Shown here piece by piece: positions 1 through 7,886 of a stretch of DNA of 16,828 nt. The stretch is from Campylobacteraceae bacterium (lineage in GTDB: Bacteria; Campylobacterota; Campylobacteria; Campylobacterales; Campylobacteraceae). The stretch is from contig JAAYLJ010000197.1 of NCBI GenBank assembly GCA_012521935.1, forward strand, positions 1 through 16,828, given 5' to 3'. The notes under the pieces were generated by a model, which saw only the letters and a program-made list of their open reading frames with translations, did no database searches and had not been told where the DNA came from. A program made the position numbers and the translations under genes. The number at the start of each line of letters is the position of its first letter. Positions within the stretch are counted from its first letter, which is position 1.

Positions 1-969
1 ATCTTGCACTACAACCTTGGGTTAACTTATGCTCAACTTGGAAACTACACTCTTGCTAACAAACACTTTACCTCAAGTTATAGACTAAATCCTAAAAATT
101 ATCTTGCTGGAGTTTTTGCTCTTATGAGCCTAGATTTAATCTCTAAACCCATTGAAAAATTTAAAGAAGATTTAAAAGAGACAATTGACTAAGACCCAAC
201 TTTAGGGGAGGATAATTTATATAAAGCTTTCATCCATGTGATAGAAAACAATATAGTCTCAGCCATAAGATGGACAGAGAGTGAAAAAGAAGAGACTCCA
301 TTAAACATAATGTTTAGCATGATAATAGCCAAACTATCTCATAACCAAAATGCCTATTTATTAAATGCAAAAATATTACAAAAAACGCTTCCAAAAGATT
401 TGGTTTCAAATATTTTAGCTTTTCATGCACTATATAGTGAAAATGAGATAAAAACTTACGCAAAAGCAATTCAAATTGATTTTAGAAGACTTGATCTAGA
501 TAAAAATGCGTTTTATTTTGGGCCAAAAGTGGCTAAAGAACACTATATTAAGATTTTGCAAATTGGTGGACTTTTGCATCATGAAAGAGAAAGTTTAATG
601 AAAAAAGTCTCGTTAGAGAATAAAAACCTACCTCAAATGATGGAAACTTTAGCTTATTTGAACATTTATACTCACAATTTTGAGGAAGCTTACACCATAT
701 ATAACCAACTAATTGATGAGCACAAAATACAAGATAGTAGAACTTTGTTTTTAGCAGCAGTTGCAAGTGTTGGCTCAAATCATCCTGAAAATGCCATAGC
801 TTTACTTGAATTATCAAAATTAACTGATGAAAATAACTTAGAAAGTAGATATGCTTTAGGACTTTTATATCTTGAGGTTGATAACTATAATGGCGCCGCT
901 ATCCAATTCCAAAAGATTGGAGATAGCGGCTTTGAGTCAAGTTATTTTGACTTTGAAATGCTAAATTAA
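1..969 (+). pseudogene. TPR-repeat protein, 5' end outside window, interrupted by in-frame TAA
   Basis: The reading frame is open from base 1 to the TAA at 967-969, except for one TAA at 190-192 (codons gac-taa-gac). The same frame continues sensibly on both sides of it, so this looks like a nonsense mutation and not a frameshift or two genes. The first visible residues (HYNLGLTYAQLGNYTLANKHF) have the tetratricopeptide pattern, and further TPR-like helices occur near the C-terminus (EAYTIYNQLI, ESRYALGLLYLEVDNYNGAAI). Helical-repeat proteins of this kind usually act as protein-binding scaffolds; I cannot name the partner or the gene. The true start lies left of the window. Restart after the stop looks unlikely: the nearest GTG (238) has no well-spaced Shine-Dalgarno, as the purine run at 203-210 is 28 bases away. 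The stop codon of the convergent PepSY gene begins three bases downstream. A sequencing error at 190 is possible. Confidence 0.7.
895..930. repeat. GC-rich inverted repeat inside the 3' end of the TPR gene
   Basis: GCCGCTATC (895-903) and GATAGCGGC (922-930) are perfect 9-bp complements, with a further CAAT/ATTG pairing inside the loop. The hairpin lies within coding sequence, 43 bp beyond the stop codon of the convergent PepSY gene. It could weakly terminate minus-strand transcription, but no T-run follows on either strand, so function is unproven. Confidence 0.4.
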
Positions 970-972
970 ATC

Positions 973-2103
973 TCATTTTTTTAAGATTTTAACTCTTTTT
1001 TTCTTCCATCTATCAAAATATAGCATATATCCAGTAATGACAAAAAGTGCCATCAAAGCTGATGAAATGAAGTATGCAAGCTTGCCAAACCATCCAAAAA
1101 ACTCTCCACTATGAAGCGGTAACATGCTATTCATTATTTTTTCATTTAATTTTTTATCTTCATACTTTGTTTCTTTCACCAGTTTTTTCTCTACAGGATC
1201 TATCTCTGCGGTATTTGACGCCCTGAAGTGTTTTGCATTATCAAATAGATATGAGATAGCATAGGTTCCATCTTTGCTTTGATCTAATCTTAAATTTGCA
1301 TTTTTAAACCCTTTTGCCGTGGTTTCTTTAAAAAGATCAATAACTACTGAAATATCATCAAAAGCTATATCTTTATTTTTTATTGGAGCTCCTTGTTGCA
1401 TAACTCTTTTTGGTTGCTCAACCCCTAGCGCGCTATACATTGCACCTCTATACCATTCATACGACCAGTAAAGACCTGTTAAACACATAAGAAGAAAAAA
1501 TGGAACTACCCAAAGCCCTAATGCACTATGCGTAGAGGATAAAAATGCTCTATTTTTTTGTTTAAAGCTAAAGGTAATGCTTTTTAAAAAATTATTTTTA
1601 ATTCTTGGCCAATAGATAATAATTCCACTAACAGTAAGCACAATAGCAGCAAGAGTTGCTAAAGCTACTATATTTTTCCCCACACTTCTAAAGCCTCCAT
1701 CAAGAGCCAACCATCTATGTAACCTAAAATTAAACATGAAAAAATCTTTTCCTTTAATTTGTGGTAAAACTTCTGCTGTATATGGATTTAAATATATATT
1801 AACCCCTCTTCTTTCCCCTTCTTTTACAATATTTACATACATTGAGCTATCTTTTGCACTAGAGAAACCGATGCTATTTATTTTATAGTTCGGATTTTCT
1901 TTTTGAAAAATTTGCAAAATCTCTACTTCATTTAATCGCTCTTTATTTTGTGGAGCTTGTACAAAATATGTATCTTTATTGATAATTTGCAAAATCTCTT
2001 TTTCATAAGATAAGATAGCCCCTGTAGCTCCTACTATTAAAAGAATGACACCAAATACAATGCCAAGCAACCAATGAAGCCAAAACCACAATGTTTTATA
2101 CAT
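973..2103 (-). CDS. PepSY-associated transmembrane protein, putative siderophore-iron reductase
   Basis: This 376-residue inner-membrane protein has four predicted membrane helices (about residues 8-32, 142-164, 194-215 and 337-362) with two large periplasmic segments between them, the layout of the PepSY_TM family. Histidines sit at or near helix ends (H10, H129 in LHRWL, H192 in THSALG, H331 in LHSGE) and could ligate heme. Relatives such as FoxB and FpvG reduce iron held by siderophores in the periplasm; the same role here is inferred from family and position. The ATG at 2103 has a good Shine-Dalgarno (AAAGGGGA). It starts 42 bp after the terminal stop of the TonB-dependent receptor on the same strand, so the two are probably co-transcribed and Fur-controlled. 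The gene is intact although the receptor upstream is broken, so polarity from the nonsense codon may reduce its expression. Confidence 0.8.
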   Translation of the reverse strand: MYKTLWFWLHWLLGIVFGVILLIVGATGAILSYEKEILQIINKDTYFVQAPQNKERLNEVEILQIFQKENPNYKINSIGFSSAKDSSMYVNIVKEGERRGVNIYLNPYTAEVLPQIKGKDFFMFNFRLHRWLALDGGFRSVGKNIVALATLAAIVLTVSGIIIYWPRIKNNFLKSITFSFKQKNRAFLSSTHSALGLWVVPFFLLMCLTGLYWSYEWYRGAMYSALGVEQPKRVMQQGAPIKNKDIAFDDISVVIDLFKETTAKGFKNANLRLDQSKDGTYAISYLFDNAKHFRASNTAEIDPVEKKLVKETKYEDKKLNEKIMNSMLPLHSGEFFGWFGKLAYFISSALMALFVITGYMLYFDRWKKKRVKILKK

Positions 2104-2145
2104 ACATATCCCCTTTATTCATCAAATGATATTTTTATAAATTTT

Positions 2146-4431
2146 CTAGAAGGTATATCTAGCACTCAACCAAAAATTTCTACCAGCTGGCTTATTATTG
2201 TATTCATCGTAGTAGTTTGTAGATCCAACTCTTTCTTTAAAGCTATATTTCAAATAATCTTTATCAAACAGATTATTTACCCTAGCAATAAGCGTAAAGT
2301 TTTTATTAAACTTATATGAACCGCCTAAATTCCAAATTGAAAAATCTTTATAGTATAGATCTTTGTATCCACCTTTACCATCTTCATATCTTGTATTAAA
2401 CCTATCAACTTCACCTTGATATTGAATATATGTATTTATTTTTGATGTAGTTTGCCAATCTAAAGTTGTGCTATACATATGTTTTGGACTGCTTCTTAAA
2501 GGCTTTCCATCCATTTGTGGATCATTAGATTTAATTTTTGAATCCAACCAAGTCCAATTTGCTTTAATGGAAAGATTATTTATTAAATAAAGCTTTCCAG
2601 CTAATTCAATACCTTTTATGGTAGCTTTTCCAACATTTTGTTTTTGAGTTAAAACACCATAACTTGCATCTAAATCAGCCCACTCTTACCCAGCTGAACC
2701 TACAAGATTTGTACTACTATCGATTTTATCTTTAAAATCATTTTGAAATAGTGTTAAATTAAAATTGTGTCTATTTTCATGCTCATAATAAACAGCCATT
2801 TCATAACTTATAGATTTTTCAGGCTTTAAGTCTGGATTTCCAATCCATGGACTTGTTCCTTGTCTGCCAAATCCTGTAATCCCCTCTTGCAAATCAGAAG
2901 CTTTTGGGGCTTTATATCCAGTTGAAACTCCGCCTTTAACTGTCCAATTATTATTAATATCATATAAAATATAAGCTCTAGGACTTACATGACTTCCAAA
3001 ATCCTCATGCTTATCATATCTTGCACCAAAAGTAAGAGTTAAAGGATCAACGATATTCCAACTATCTTCTGCAAATATCCCATATTGATAATATTTTTTC
3101 TGGCCGCCAGTTTTTCCTTCACTCATACCATAAATCCCATCTTTTAGTGCAACATCTTGATACTCTGTACCTAAAACTAAATAGTGTTCACTCAAAGGCA
3201 GTTCATATTTCGCACTATAAGTAGTGTTGGTTGATTCTAGAGTTCTGTTTTTTCGTGGCATCAATGCGTTAAATTTATCAATTTCAGCTTGAGTTGCATT
3301 TGCATAAAAATTATCCAAATCTCCTGGATAAGCGCTTTTCATATCATTTACAAATTTCCTATCAGCAGCACCAAGGGGCATACTTCTGCCGATATTTTTA
3401 CTATCTATATGATGTACTCCAATCGTACTTTTACCCACTTCCCAGTCTGCTTCCCAAAACGCAGAGTATTGCTCCCTTTCCATTCTTAAAGTATCAGCAT
3501 ATCCAACTCTTTGGTTATTCCAAATGGTATTAATGCTATCTCCAGTTCCTAAAGGAAAAACACTTTCCCCATCCTTAGTAAGATACTCATTATTGTCAAA
3601 TTTTTGTTTAGCTACATCATAATCAAGCCTAATAGTGTGGTTTTCATTTGGAGTAAAAGTTAGCCCTGTTCCAAAAGTCCAATTTTCATTTTTTACATTT
3701 CCTTTTCCAGCACCAAAACTATCATTTGACTTGCTTCTATCCACACCATTTGAGTCATAAACTTTTTCATACTCGGGATTTGATTTATCTTTATCAAAAA
3801 AACTTCCCCTTAAAGATAGACCTAATTTATCTTTAATAACTGGCCCCATAATTGAAAAATCTACCTTATTATCATTTCCATACTCACTTTGTGTTTGAAA
3901 AGTTTTAGCATACCCTATGGCACCAGCCCACTCTTGTGATATTTTTTTAGTAATTATATTTATGACCCCGCCAATAGCATCTGAGCCATAAAGCGTACTC
4001 ATTGGCCCTCTAATAACTTCAATCCTCTCTATCATGGAAAGTGGCGGGATGCTTGCAAGCTGGGCGCCTTCAAAACTATTAGGGTAAATGTCTCCACTAT
4101 TGTTTTGTTTTTTCCCATCTATTAAAATAAGCGTATAGTCCGACCCCATACCCCTAATGCTTACCGTGCCATTATTTGTTTTATCATTTGTCTCACCAAT
4201 ATCTATACCCTCAATGTCTCTTACTGCATCTAGTAAGTTTAAATATGGTTTCTTTTCTAAATCTTCTTGCGTTATCACTGAGATGCTTGCAGGAGCATCT
4301 GTAATCTTTTGTTCGTATCCGCCCGCTGTGGTTACGATTTGGATGTCATCCAATCTTGTTGCTTCATTTGCCAAAAGTATATTTTGTGACAAAATGAGCG
4401 CCATAGTGCTAAAAGCTAACCTACTTCCCAT
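2146..4431 (-). pseudogene. CfrA-like TonB-dependent siderophore receptor, interrupted by in-frame TAA
   Basis: This is an outer-membrane ferric-siderophore receptor. The frame has 762 codons including the terminal stop, but codon 582 (2688-2686) is TAA. This leaves 581 residues, with 179 more in-frame codons ending in the typical aromatic C-terminus (SARYTF). The start is set at ATG 4431, preceded by AAAGGAA, with a signal peptide ending near LLA at residues 19-21. A TonB-box-like segment follows (DDIQIVTTAG, 28-37). The plug motifs RGMGSDYTLILIDG, IERIEVIRGPMSTLYGSDA and GGVINIITKK resemble the Campylobacter enterobactin receptors CfrA/CfrB. The gene is divergent from exbB-exbD-tonB and upstream of the PepSY gene. 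A product stopping at residue 581 would lose the last barrel strands and should not insert properly. Sequencing error or stop-codon readthrough cannot be excluded from sequence alone. Confidence 0.85.
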
Positions 4432-4454
4432 CGTTTTTCCTTTTTGTTGAATTT

Positions 4455-4469
4455 TGATAATAATTATCA
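4455..4469. promoter_or_regulatory. Perfect 7-1-7 Fur box upstream of the receptor gene
   Basis: TGATAATAATTATCA is a perfect 7-1-7 palindrome matching the classical Fur consensus TGATAATNATTATCA. It ends 23 bases before the receptor ATG and overlaps a possible minus-strand -10 (GATAAT), so Fur with iron bound should block initiation there. Confidence 0.8.
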
Positions 4470-4523
4470 GTACTAATAAAACCTTAGGCATGTTAATATG
4501 GGCTAACTTAAAATATAGTAAAC

Positions 4524-4538
4524 TGATAATCGTTATTA
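4524..4538. promoter_or_regulatory. Second, imperfect Fur box
   Basis: TGATAATCGTTATTA matches 12 of the 14 defined positions of the 7-1-7 Fur consensus. It lies just upstream of a possible minus-strand -10 (TATATT, complement of 4512-4517), in the spacer/-35 area of a receptor promoter. Confidence 0.55.
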
Positions 4539-4614
4539 AAAATAATAATATATGCAAAACACCTATTTACCGAAATGAAGTAGCTTAATTTTAAATTGTT
4601 TATTTTAAATTTTA

Positions 4615-4634
4615 TGATATCATTATCATTATTA
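4615..4634. promoter_or_regulatory. Fur-like site at the exbB promoter
   Basis: TGATATCATTATCATTATTA reads as a Fur half-site followed by repeated ATTAT(C/T) hexamers. It is one base short of a good 7-1-7 match at its left end. It sits immediately upstream of the probable exbB -10, which fits iron repression of exbB-exbD-tonB. Confidence 0.5.
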
Positions 4635-4635
4635 C

Positions 4636-4641
4636 TATACA
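4636..4641 (+). promoter_or_regulatory. Putative -10 box for exbB-exbD-tonB
   Basis: TATACA is the best -10-like hexamer ahead of exbB. It would place the transcription start near 4648, about 20 bases before the ATG. A purine-rich Shine-Dalgarno (AGGGCGG) follows at about 4659-4665. No clear -35 is visible, which is usual for Campylobacter sigma-70 promoters. Confidence 0.4.
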
Positions 4642-4668
4642 ATTCATTAAAACTTTCTAGGGCGGATT

Positions 4669-5097
4669 ATGGAAGATATAGAAACATTAAAAAATCTTGT
4701 TGATTATGGAGTGATAGGCTTACTTGTTTTTATGAGTTTTTTTGCTGTTTTTTTCTTTATTGAGAGGATAATTTTTTATAAAAAAGTTAAAGTTGAAACA
4801 TATGATAATAAAAAAACTTTAGAAGTAGCGCTCACAAAACATCTTACGATAATTGGCACAATAGCTTCAAACTCGCCGTATATTGGGCTTTTAGGTACAG
4901 TTTTAGCAATCATGCTTACATTTATGACAATGGGAGCTGGAGATATTGATGCAAGTAAAATCATGGAAAGTTTAGCACTTGCCTTAAAGGCAACTGCCGT
5001 TGGGCTTGTTGTAGCAATTATCTCTATGGTGTTTTACAATATCTTAAGTAGATTTGTTGAGGTTTTGGAGAGTGAATATGAAGTTGCAAAAGTTTGA
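4669..5097 (+). CDS. exbB: TonB-system energiser ExbB
   Basis: This 142-residue protein is the short ExbB form found with epsilonproteobacterial TonB systems. ExbB forms the inner-membrane proton channel with ExbD that energises TonB. Three hydrophobic helices are visible, at about residues 12-33, 62-86 and 99-124. The conserved family segment ASNSPYIGLLGTVLAIM lies in the second and LALALKATAVGLVVAI in the third. It is the first gene of exbB-exbD-tonB, and its 3' end overlaps exbD by 20 bases, consistent with translational coupling. Regulation by Fur is inferred from the site at 4615-4634. Related MotA/TolQ proteins are longer, and adjacency to a TonB receptor and tonB makes TolQ unlikely. 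Confidence 0.92.
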   Translation: MEDIETLKNLVDYGVIGLLVFMSFFAVFFFIERIIFYKKVKVETYDNKKTLEVALTKHLTIIGTIASNSPYIGLLGTVLAIMLTFMTMGAGDIDASKIMESLALALKATAVGLVVAIISMVFYNILSRFVEVLESEYEVAKV

Positions 5098-5455
5098 TTC
5101 AATAAATGTAATCCCATTTATTGATGTGTTGCTTGTGCTTTTAGCTATAGTTTTGCTAACTTCTACCTTTATCACAAAAGGAATTATTCCCATATCTTTG
5201 CCAGATGCAAATAGTGCAGATAAGCTAAAGCCAGATAAAGAGATCGTGATCGTAATAAATGAACAAGGTGAGCTATTTTTAGATGATAAGTTAGTAGTAT
5301 TGCAAAACATTGAATTGGCAATATTAGACAAATCAAAAGATACTCCTGTACACTTAAATACGGACAAAAAGACAAAATTTGAATCTTTTGTGAATGTTTT
5401 AGACATGTTAAAAAAGAATGAATTTTCAAATGTATCAATTGTAACAAAGAGGTGA
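5078..5455 (+). CDS. exbD: TonB-system energiser ExbD
   Basis: This is a 125-residue inner-membrane protein with one N-terminal helix and a periplasmic domain. The conserved membrane aspartate that carries protons is D16 in NVIPFIDVLLVLLAI. The periplasmic part contains the usual EIVIVINEQGELFLDD segment. The ATG at 5078 is preferred because GGAG lies seven bases before it (5067-5070) and the product then begins MKLQKFDSINVIPF, as expected for ExbD. An in-frame start further upstream (5054) has no such support. The gene overlaps the end of exbB. tonB starts three bases after its stop, with the tonB Shine-Dalgarno (AAAGAGG) inside the last exbD codons, so the three are one operon. Confidence 0.92.
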   Translation: MKLQKFDSINVIPFIDVLLVLLAIVLLTSTFITKGIIPISLPDANSADKLKPDKEIVIVINEQGELFLDDKLVVLQNIELAILDKSKDTPVHLNTDKKTKFESFVNVLDMLKKNEFSNVSIVTKR

Positions 5456-5458
5456 AAC

Positions 5459-6232
5459 ATGAATCGATATTTTAACTCTTTTTTCATAACAAGTATTTTA
5501 TATTCATCTTTTGGTTTTGCATTTTTATATGCAATAAATGATATAAAAATAGAGCCAAAACAAGAAGATGTAACTGTAAAAATATCTTTAAATAGCGTAT
5601 CTTTACAGCAAGAAGCTATGCAAGAACCTGCGTCTATCCAAAATGAACCAAAGCCTATTCTTCCTAAGCCTAAGCCAATTGTTGAAAAACCTAAACCGAT
5701 TGTTGAAAAAACTGTAGAGAAAAAATCTCCTCCAAAAAAGACGGAACCAAAAGTACAAGAACCAAAGCCTATAGAAAAAGTTATAAAAAAAGAATCCATC
5801 AAAGAGGCTGAACTTATGGAAAATATAGAAGAAAAAGTAGTAAAAAATGTCACGCCAAGCATGCCCATTCCAAAAACATCTTTAAACAAAATACCAAATA
5901 AACCTACATCTACTAAAGAGATTTCTACAATAGAACTTGCAAGCATAGAGAGTGCATATTTATCAAAAATAAAAGCAAAAATAGAGAAAAATAAAGTCTA
6001 TCCAAAAGCTGCAAAAAGACTTAGGCAAACTGGAAAGGTATTAGTTAGTTTTGATGTCTTAAAAGATGGATCTATTGAGAATATAAAAATTATAGAAAAG
6101 TCTAAATTTGAAAGGCTAGATGCAGCTAGCATAGAACTACTTTTAAAAATAGCTAACTTTGAGGCGATCCCAAAGGAGCTAAATAAAGCAGCTTGGAGTA
6201 TTCGAGTACCTATTAATTACAGTATAAATTAA
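5459..6232 (+). CDS. tonB: Energy transducer TonB
   Basis: This 257-residue protein carries proton-motive energy to outer-membrane receptors. It has an N-terminal membrane anchor at about residues 8-26, then a long Pro/Lys/Glu-rich spacer (about 50-120) that can span the periplasm. A C-terminal TonB domain follows (about 165-257), with the YP motif at 181-182, VSFDVLKDGSIENIKI and a terminal VPINYSIN strand. It is the last gene of the exbB-exbD-tonB operon, next to a Fur-controlled receptor gene. The receptor beside it is interrupted, so this TonB presumably serves receptors encoded elsewhere. The gene ends five bases before a hairpin shared with convergent leuA. Confidence 0.93.
   Translation: MNRYFNSFFITSILYSSFGFAFLYAINDIKIEPKQEDVTVKISLNSVSLQQEAMQEPASIQNEPKPILPKPKPIVEKPKPIVEKTVEKKSPPKKTEPKVQEPKPIEKVIKKESIKEAELMENIEEKVVKNVTPSMPIPKTSLNKIPNKPTSTKEISTIELASIESAYLSKIKAKIEKNKVYPKAAKRLRQTGKVLVSFDVLKDGSIENIKIIEKSKFERLDAASIELLLKIANFEAIPKELNKAAWSIRVPINYSIN
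5669..5710 (+). repeat. Two tandem 21-bp repeats in the tonB spacer
   Basis: The 21-bp unit encoding PKPIVEK occurs twice in tandem (5669-5689 and 5690-5710), differing at two third-codon positions. It lies in the proline-rich spacer, where repeat number would change periplasmic reach only slightly. Confidence 0.6.
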
Positions 6233-6273
6233 AAAAGGTTGCTATCTTTGATTTTAAAATTTAAGATAGCAAC
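6231..6273 (-). terminator. Intrinsic terminator of leuA, shared with convergent tonB
   Basis: GTTGCTATCTT (6238-6248) and AAGATAGCAAC (6263-6273) form a perfect 11-bp stem with a 14-base AT-rich loop. On the minus strand the stem is followed by CCTTTTTT, a proper U-run, so it terminates leuA, whose stop codon is 11 bp away. The plus strand lacks a T-run, so termination of tonB here would be weaker. Confidence 0.85.
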
Positions 6274-6284
6274 ACTAGATTGAA

Positions 6285-7835
6285 TTAAATGCCCTTTTTC
6301 TCAAGTCCCTTCATTCTTAAACCCTCTTTCATGTGCATATAGTTATTTAACGCTCCAATATAAGCTTTAGCAGTTGCAAGCATAGTATCTACACTTAGTC
6401 CATGACCCATAACTGCGGGTTTACTCTCATCAAAAGCTACCTTTACAACCACCTTTGCTAAGGCATCTTTTCCTTGTGTAACTGCTTCAACTTTATAATC
6501 TTTAAGCTCTCCATTTACGCCACAAACTCTATCTATAACTTTAAAAACTGCGTCCATTGTCCCATTTCCAATGGCAGCGTCAGTTGTCTCTTTATCATCA
6601 TGTCTTATAGTAACTGCAGCACTTGGAACTCCGCCTGGAACACAATCACTAAGTTGCAATGTAACAAGTTCAAAAATTTGAGGTATTTTTACTATCTCCT
6701 CAGCTACTAAAGCTCTAATGTCATCATCAAAAATCTCTTTTTTCTTATCGCAAAGTATTTTAAATCTTGTAAAAGCTTCATTAATCTCATCCTCAGTTAA
6801 AGAGTAGCCAAGAGTTGATAACTTATCTTTAAACGCATGTCTTCCTGAGTGTTTTCCTAAAACAATTGAGTTTTTATCAAGTCCAATATCTTTTGCATTG
6901 ATTATCTCATAAGTCTCTTGATGCTTTAAAACCCCATCTTGATGGATGCCGCTCTCATGAGCAAATGCGTTTTTACCAACTATGGCTTTATTTGGTTGAG
7001 GCTCAATGCCTGTTACTGAAGCTACTAGTCTGCTTGTTGGATAAATCTCTTTAAAATTAATGTTTGTAACTATTGGTGCAAAATAATCTGCCCTAGTTTT
7101 TATAGCCATTACTATCTCTTCAAGCGCAGCATTTCCAGCCCTCTCCCCTAGTCCATTAATGGTACACTCAACCTGCCTTGCTCCATTTACTACACACTCT
7201 AAAGTGTTTGCAACTGCTAAGCCTAAATCATTGTGACAATGTACTGAAATGATCGCTCTATCATTCACAAACTCGCTCAATTCTTTTATCATCGCACCCA
7301 TTTCATGAGGCAATCTATACCCAACAGTATCTGGAATATTTAGCGTATTCGCGCCAACTTCTATTACTGCATCTAAGATCTCTTTTAGAAAACCTATATC
7401 GCTTCTTCCCGCATCCTCGCAACTAAACTCTACATCTTCACAAAAAGTTTTAGCATAAGCCACCGCCTCAACTGCTCTTTTTACCACTTCATCAGGACTC
7501 ATTTTTAACTTATACTGCATATGTATTGGGCTAGTTGCAATAAAAGTATGTATCCTTCTTTTAGGTGCTTCTTTAATGGCTTCGCCTGCTGCTTTTATAT
7601 CGTTCTGAACTGCTCTTGCAAGTGAACAGATGGTAGAGTTTTTAACAATAGAGCTAATTCTTGAAATAGCTTCAAAATCCCCTGGACTTGCTGCTGCAAA
7701 GCCAGCTTCTATGATGTCAACTCCCAATTTTTCAAGTTGTAAAGCTATTTGGATTTTCTCTTCAATATTCATTGAAGCCCCAGGAGACTGCTCTCCATCT
7801 CTTAATGTAGTATCAAAAATTTTAATAGGTATCAT
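6285..7835 (-). CDS. leuA: 2-isopropylmalate synthase
   Basis: LeuA condenses acetyl-CoA with 2-oxoisovalerate, the first committed step of leucine synthesis, in the cytoplasm. The 516-residue length is normal for the bacterial enzyme. The N-terminal TIM-barrel signature is FDTTLRDGEQSPGAS (R12, D13 catalytic/metal). The metal-binding HxH is VHCHNDLGLA (H199, H201), and a second signature LGERAGNAALEE is near residue 230. The C-terminal third (about 390-505) is the allosteric leucine-binding domain, ending near LSVDTMLATAKAYIGALNNY. The ATG at 7835 follows AAAGGA. It is the last gene of the minus-strand run but seems to have its own promoter and a leucine-rich leader ORF upstream, so regulation by leucine supply is likely. 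No other leu gene lies in the window. Confidence 0.96.
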   Translation of the reverse strand: MIPIKIFDTTLRDGEQSPGASMNIEEKIQIALQLEKLGVDIIEAGFAAASPGDFEAISRISSIVKNSTICSLARAVQNDIKAAGEAIKEAPKRRIHTFIATSPIHMQYKLKMSPDEVVKRAVEAVAYAKTFCEDVEFSCEDAGRSDIGFLKEILDAVIEVGANTLNIPDTVGYRLPHEMGAMIKELSEFVNDRAIISVHCHNDLGLAVANTLECVVNGARQVECTINGLGERAGNAALEEIVMAIKTRADYFAPIVTNINFKEIYPTSRLVASVTGIEPQPNKAIVGKNAFAHESGIHQDGVLKHQETYEIINAKDIGLDKNSIVLGKHSGRHAFKDKLSTLGYSLTEDEINEAFTRFKILCDKKKEIFDDDIRALVAEEIVKIPQIFELVTLQLSDCVPGGVPSAAVTIRHDDKETTDAAIGNGTMDAVFKVIDRVCGVNGELKDYKVEAVTQGKDALAKVVVKVAFDESKPAVMGHGLSVDTMLATAKAYIGALNNYMHMKEGLRMKGLEKKGI

Positions 7836-7886
7836 TTTTTTTCCTTTGATAAAATATAAAATAATTTAAATTTATGTTTAGAAGTA

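Noticed and set aside
190..2688. Reassignment of TAA to a sense codon, given two interrupted genes
   Set aside because: Many intact genes here end at TAA exactly where their families end (leuA, tonB, ftsH, cheY, prmA, pssA), so TAA is a normal stop.
4432..4557. An upstream start at 4557 for the receptor
   Set aside because: It would place a hydrophobic 42-residue extension across the Fur box and the likely promoter. The ATG at 4431 has a Shine-Dalgarno and begins a clean signal peptide.
5044..5946. A 300-codon open frame on the minus strand opposite exbD and tonB
   Set aside because: Its product is low-complexity (Ser/Phe/Ile/Gly-rich) without a recognisable domain, and it lies fully opposite two well-supported genes. 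Lys/Pro/Glu-rich tonB codons read backwards readily give such open frames.
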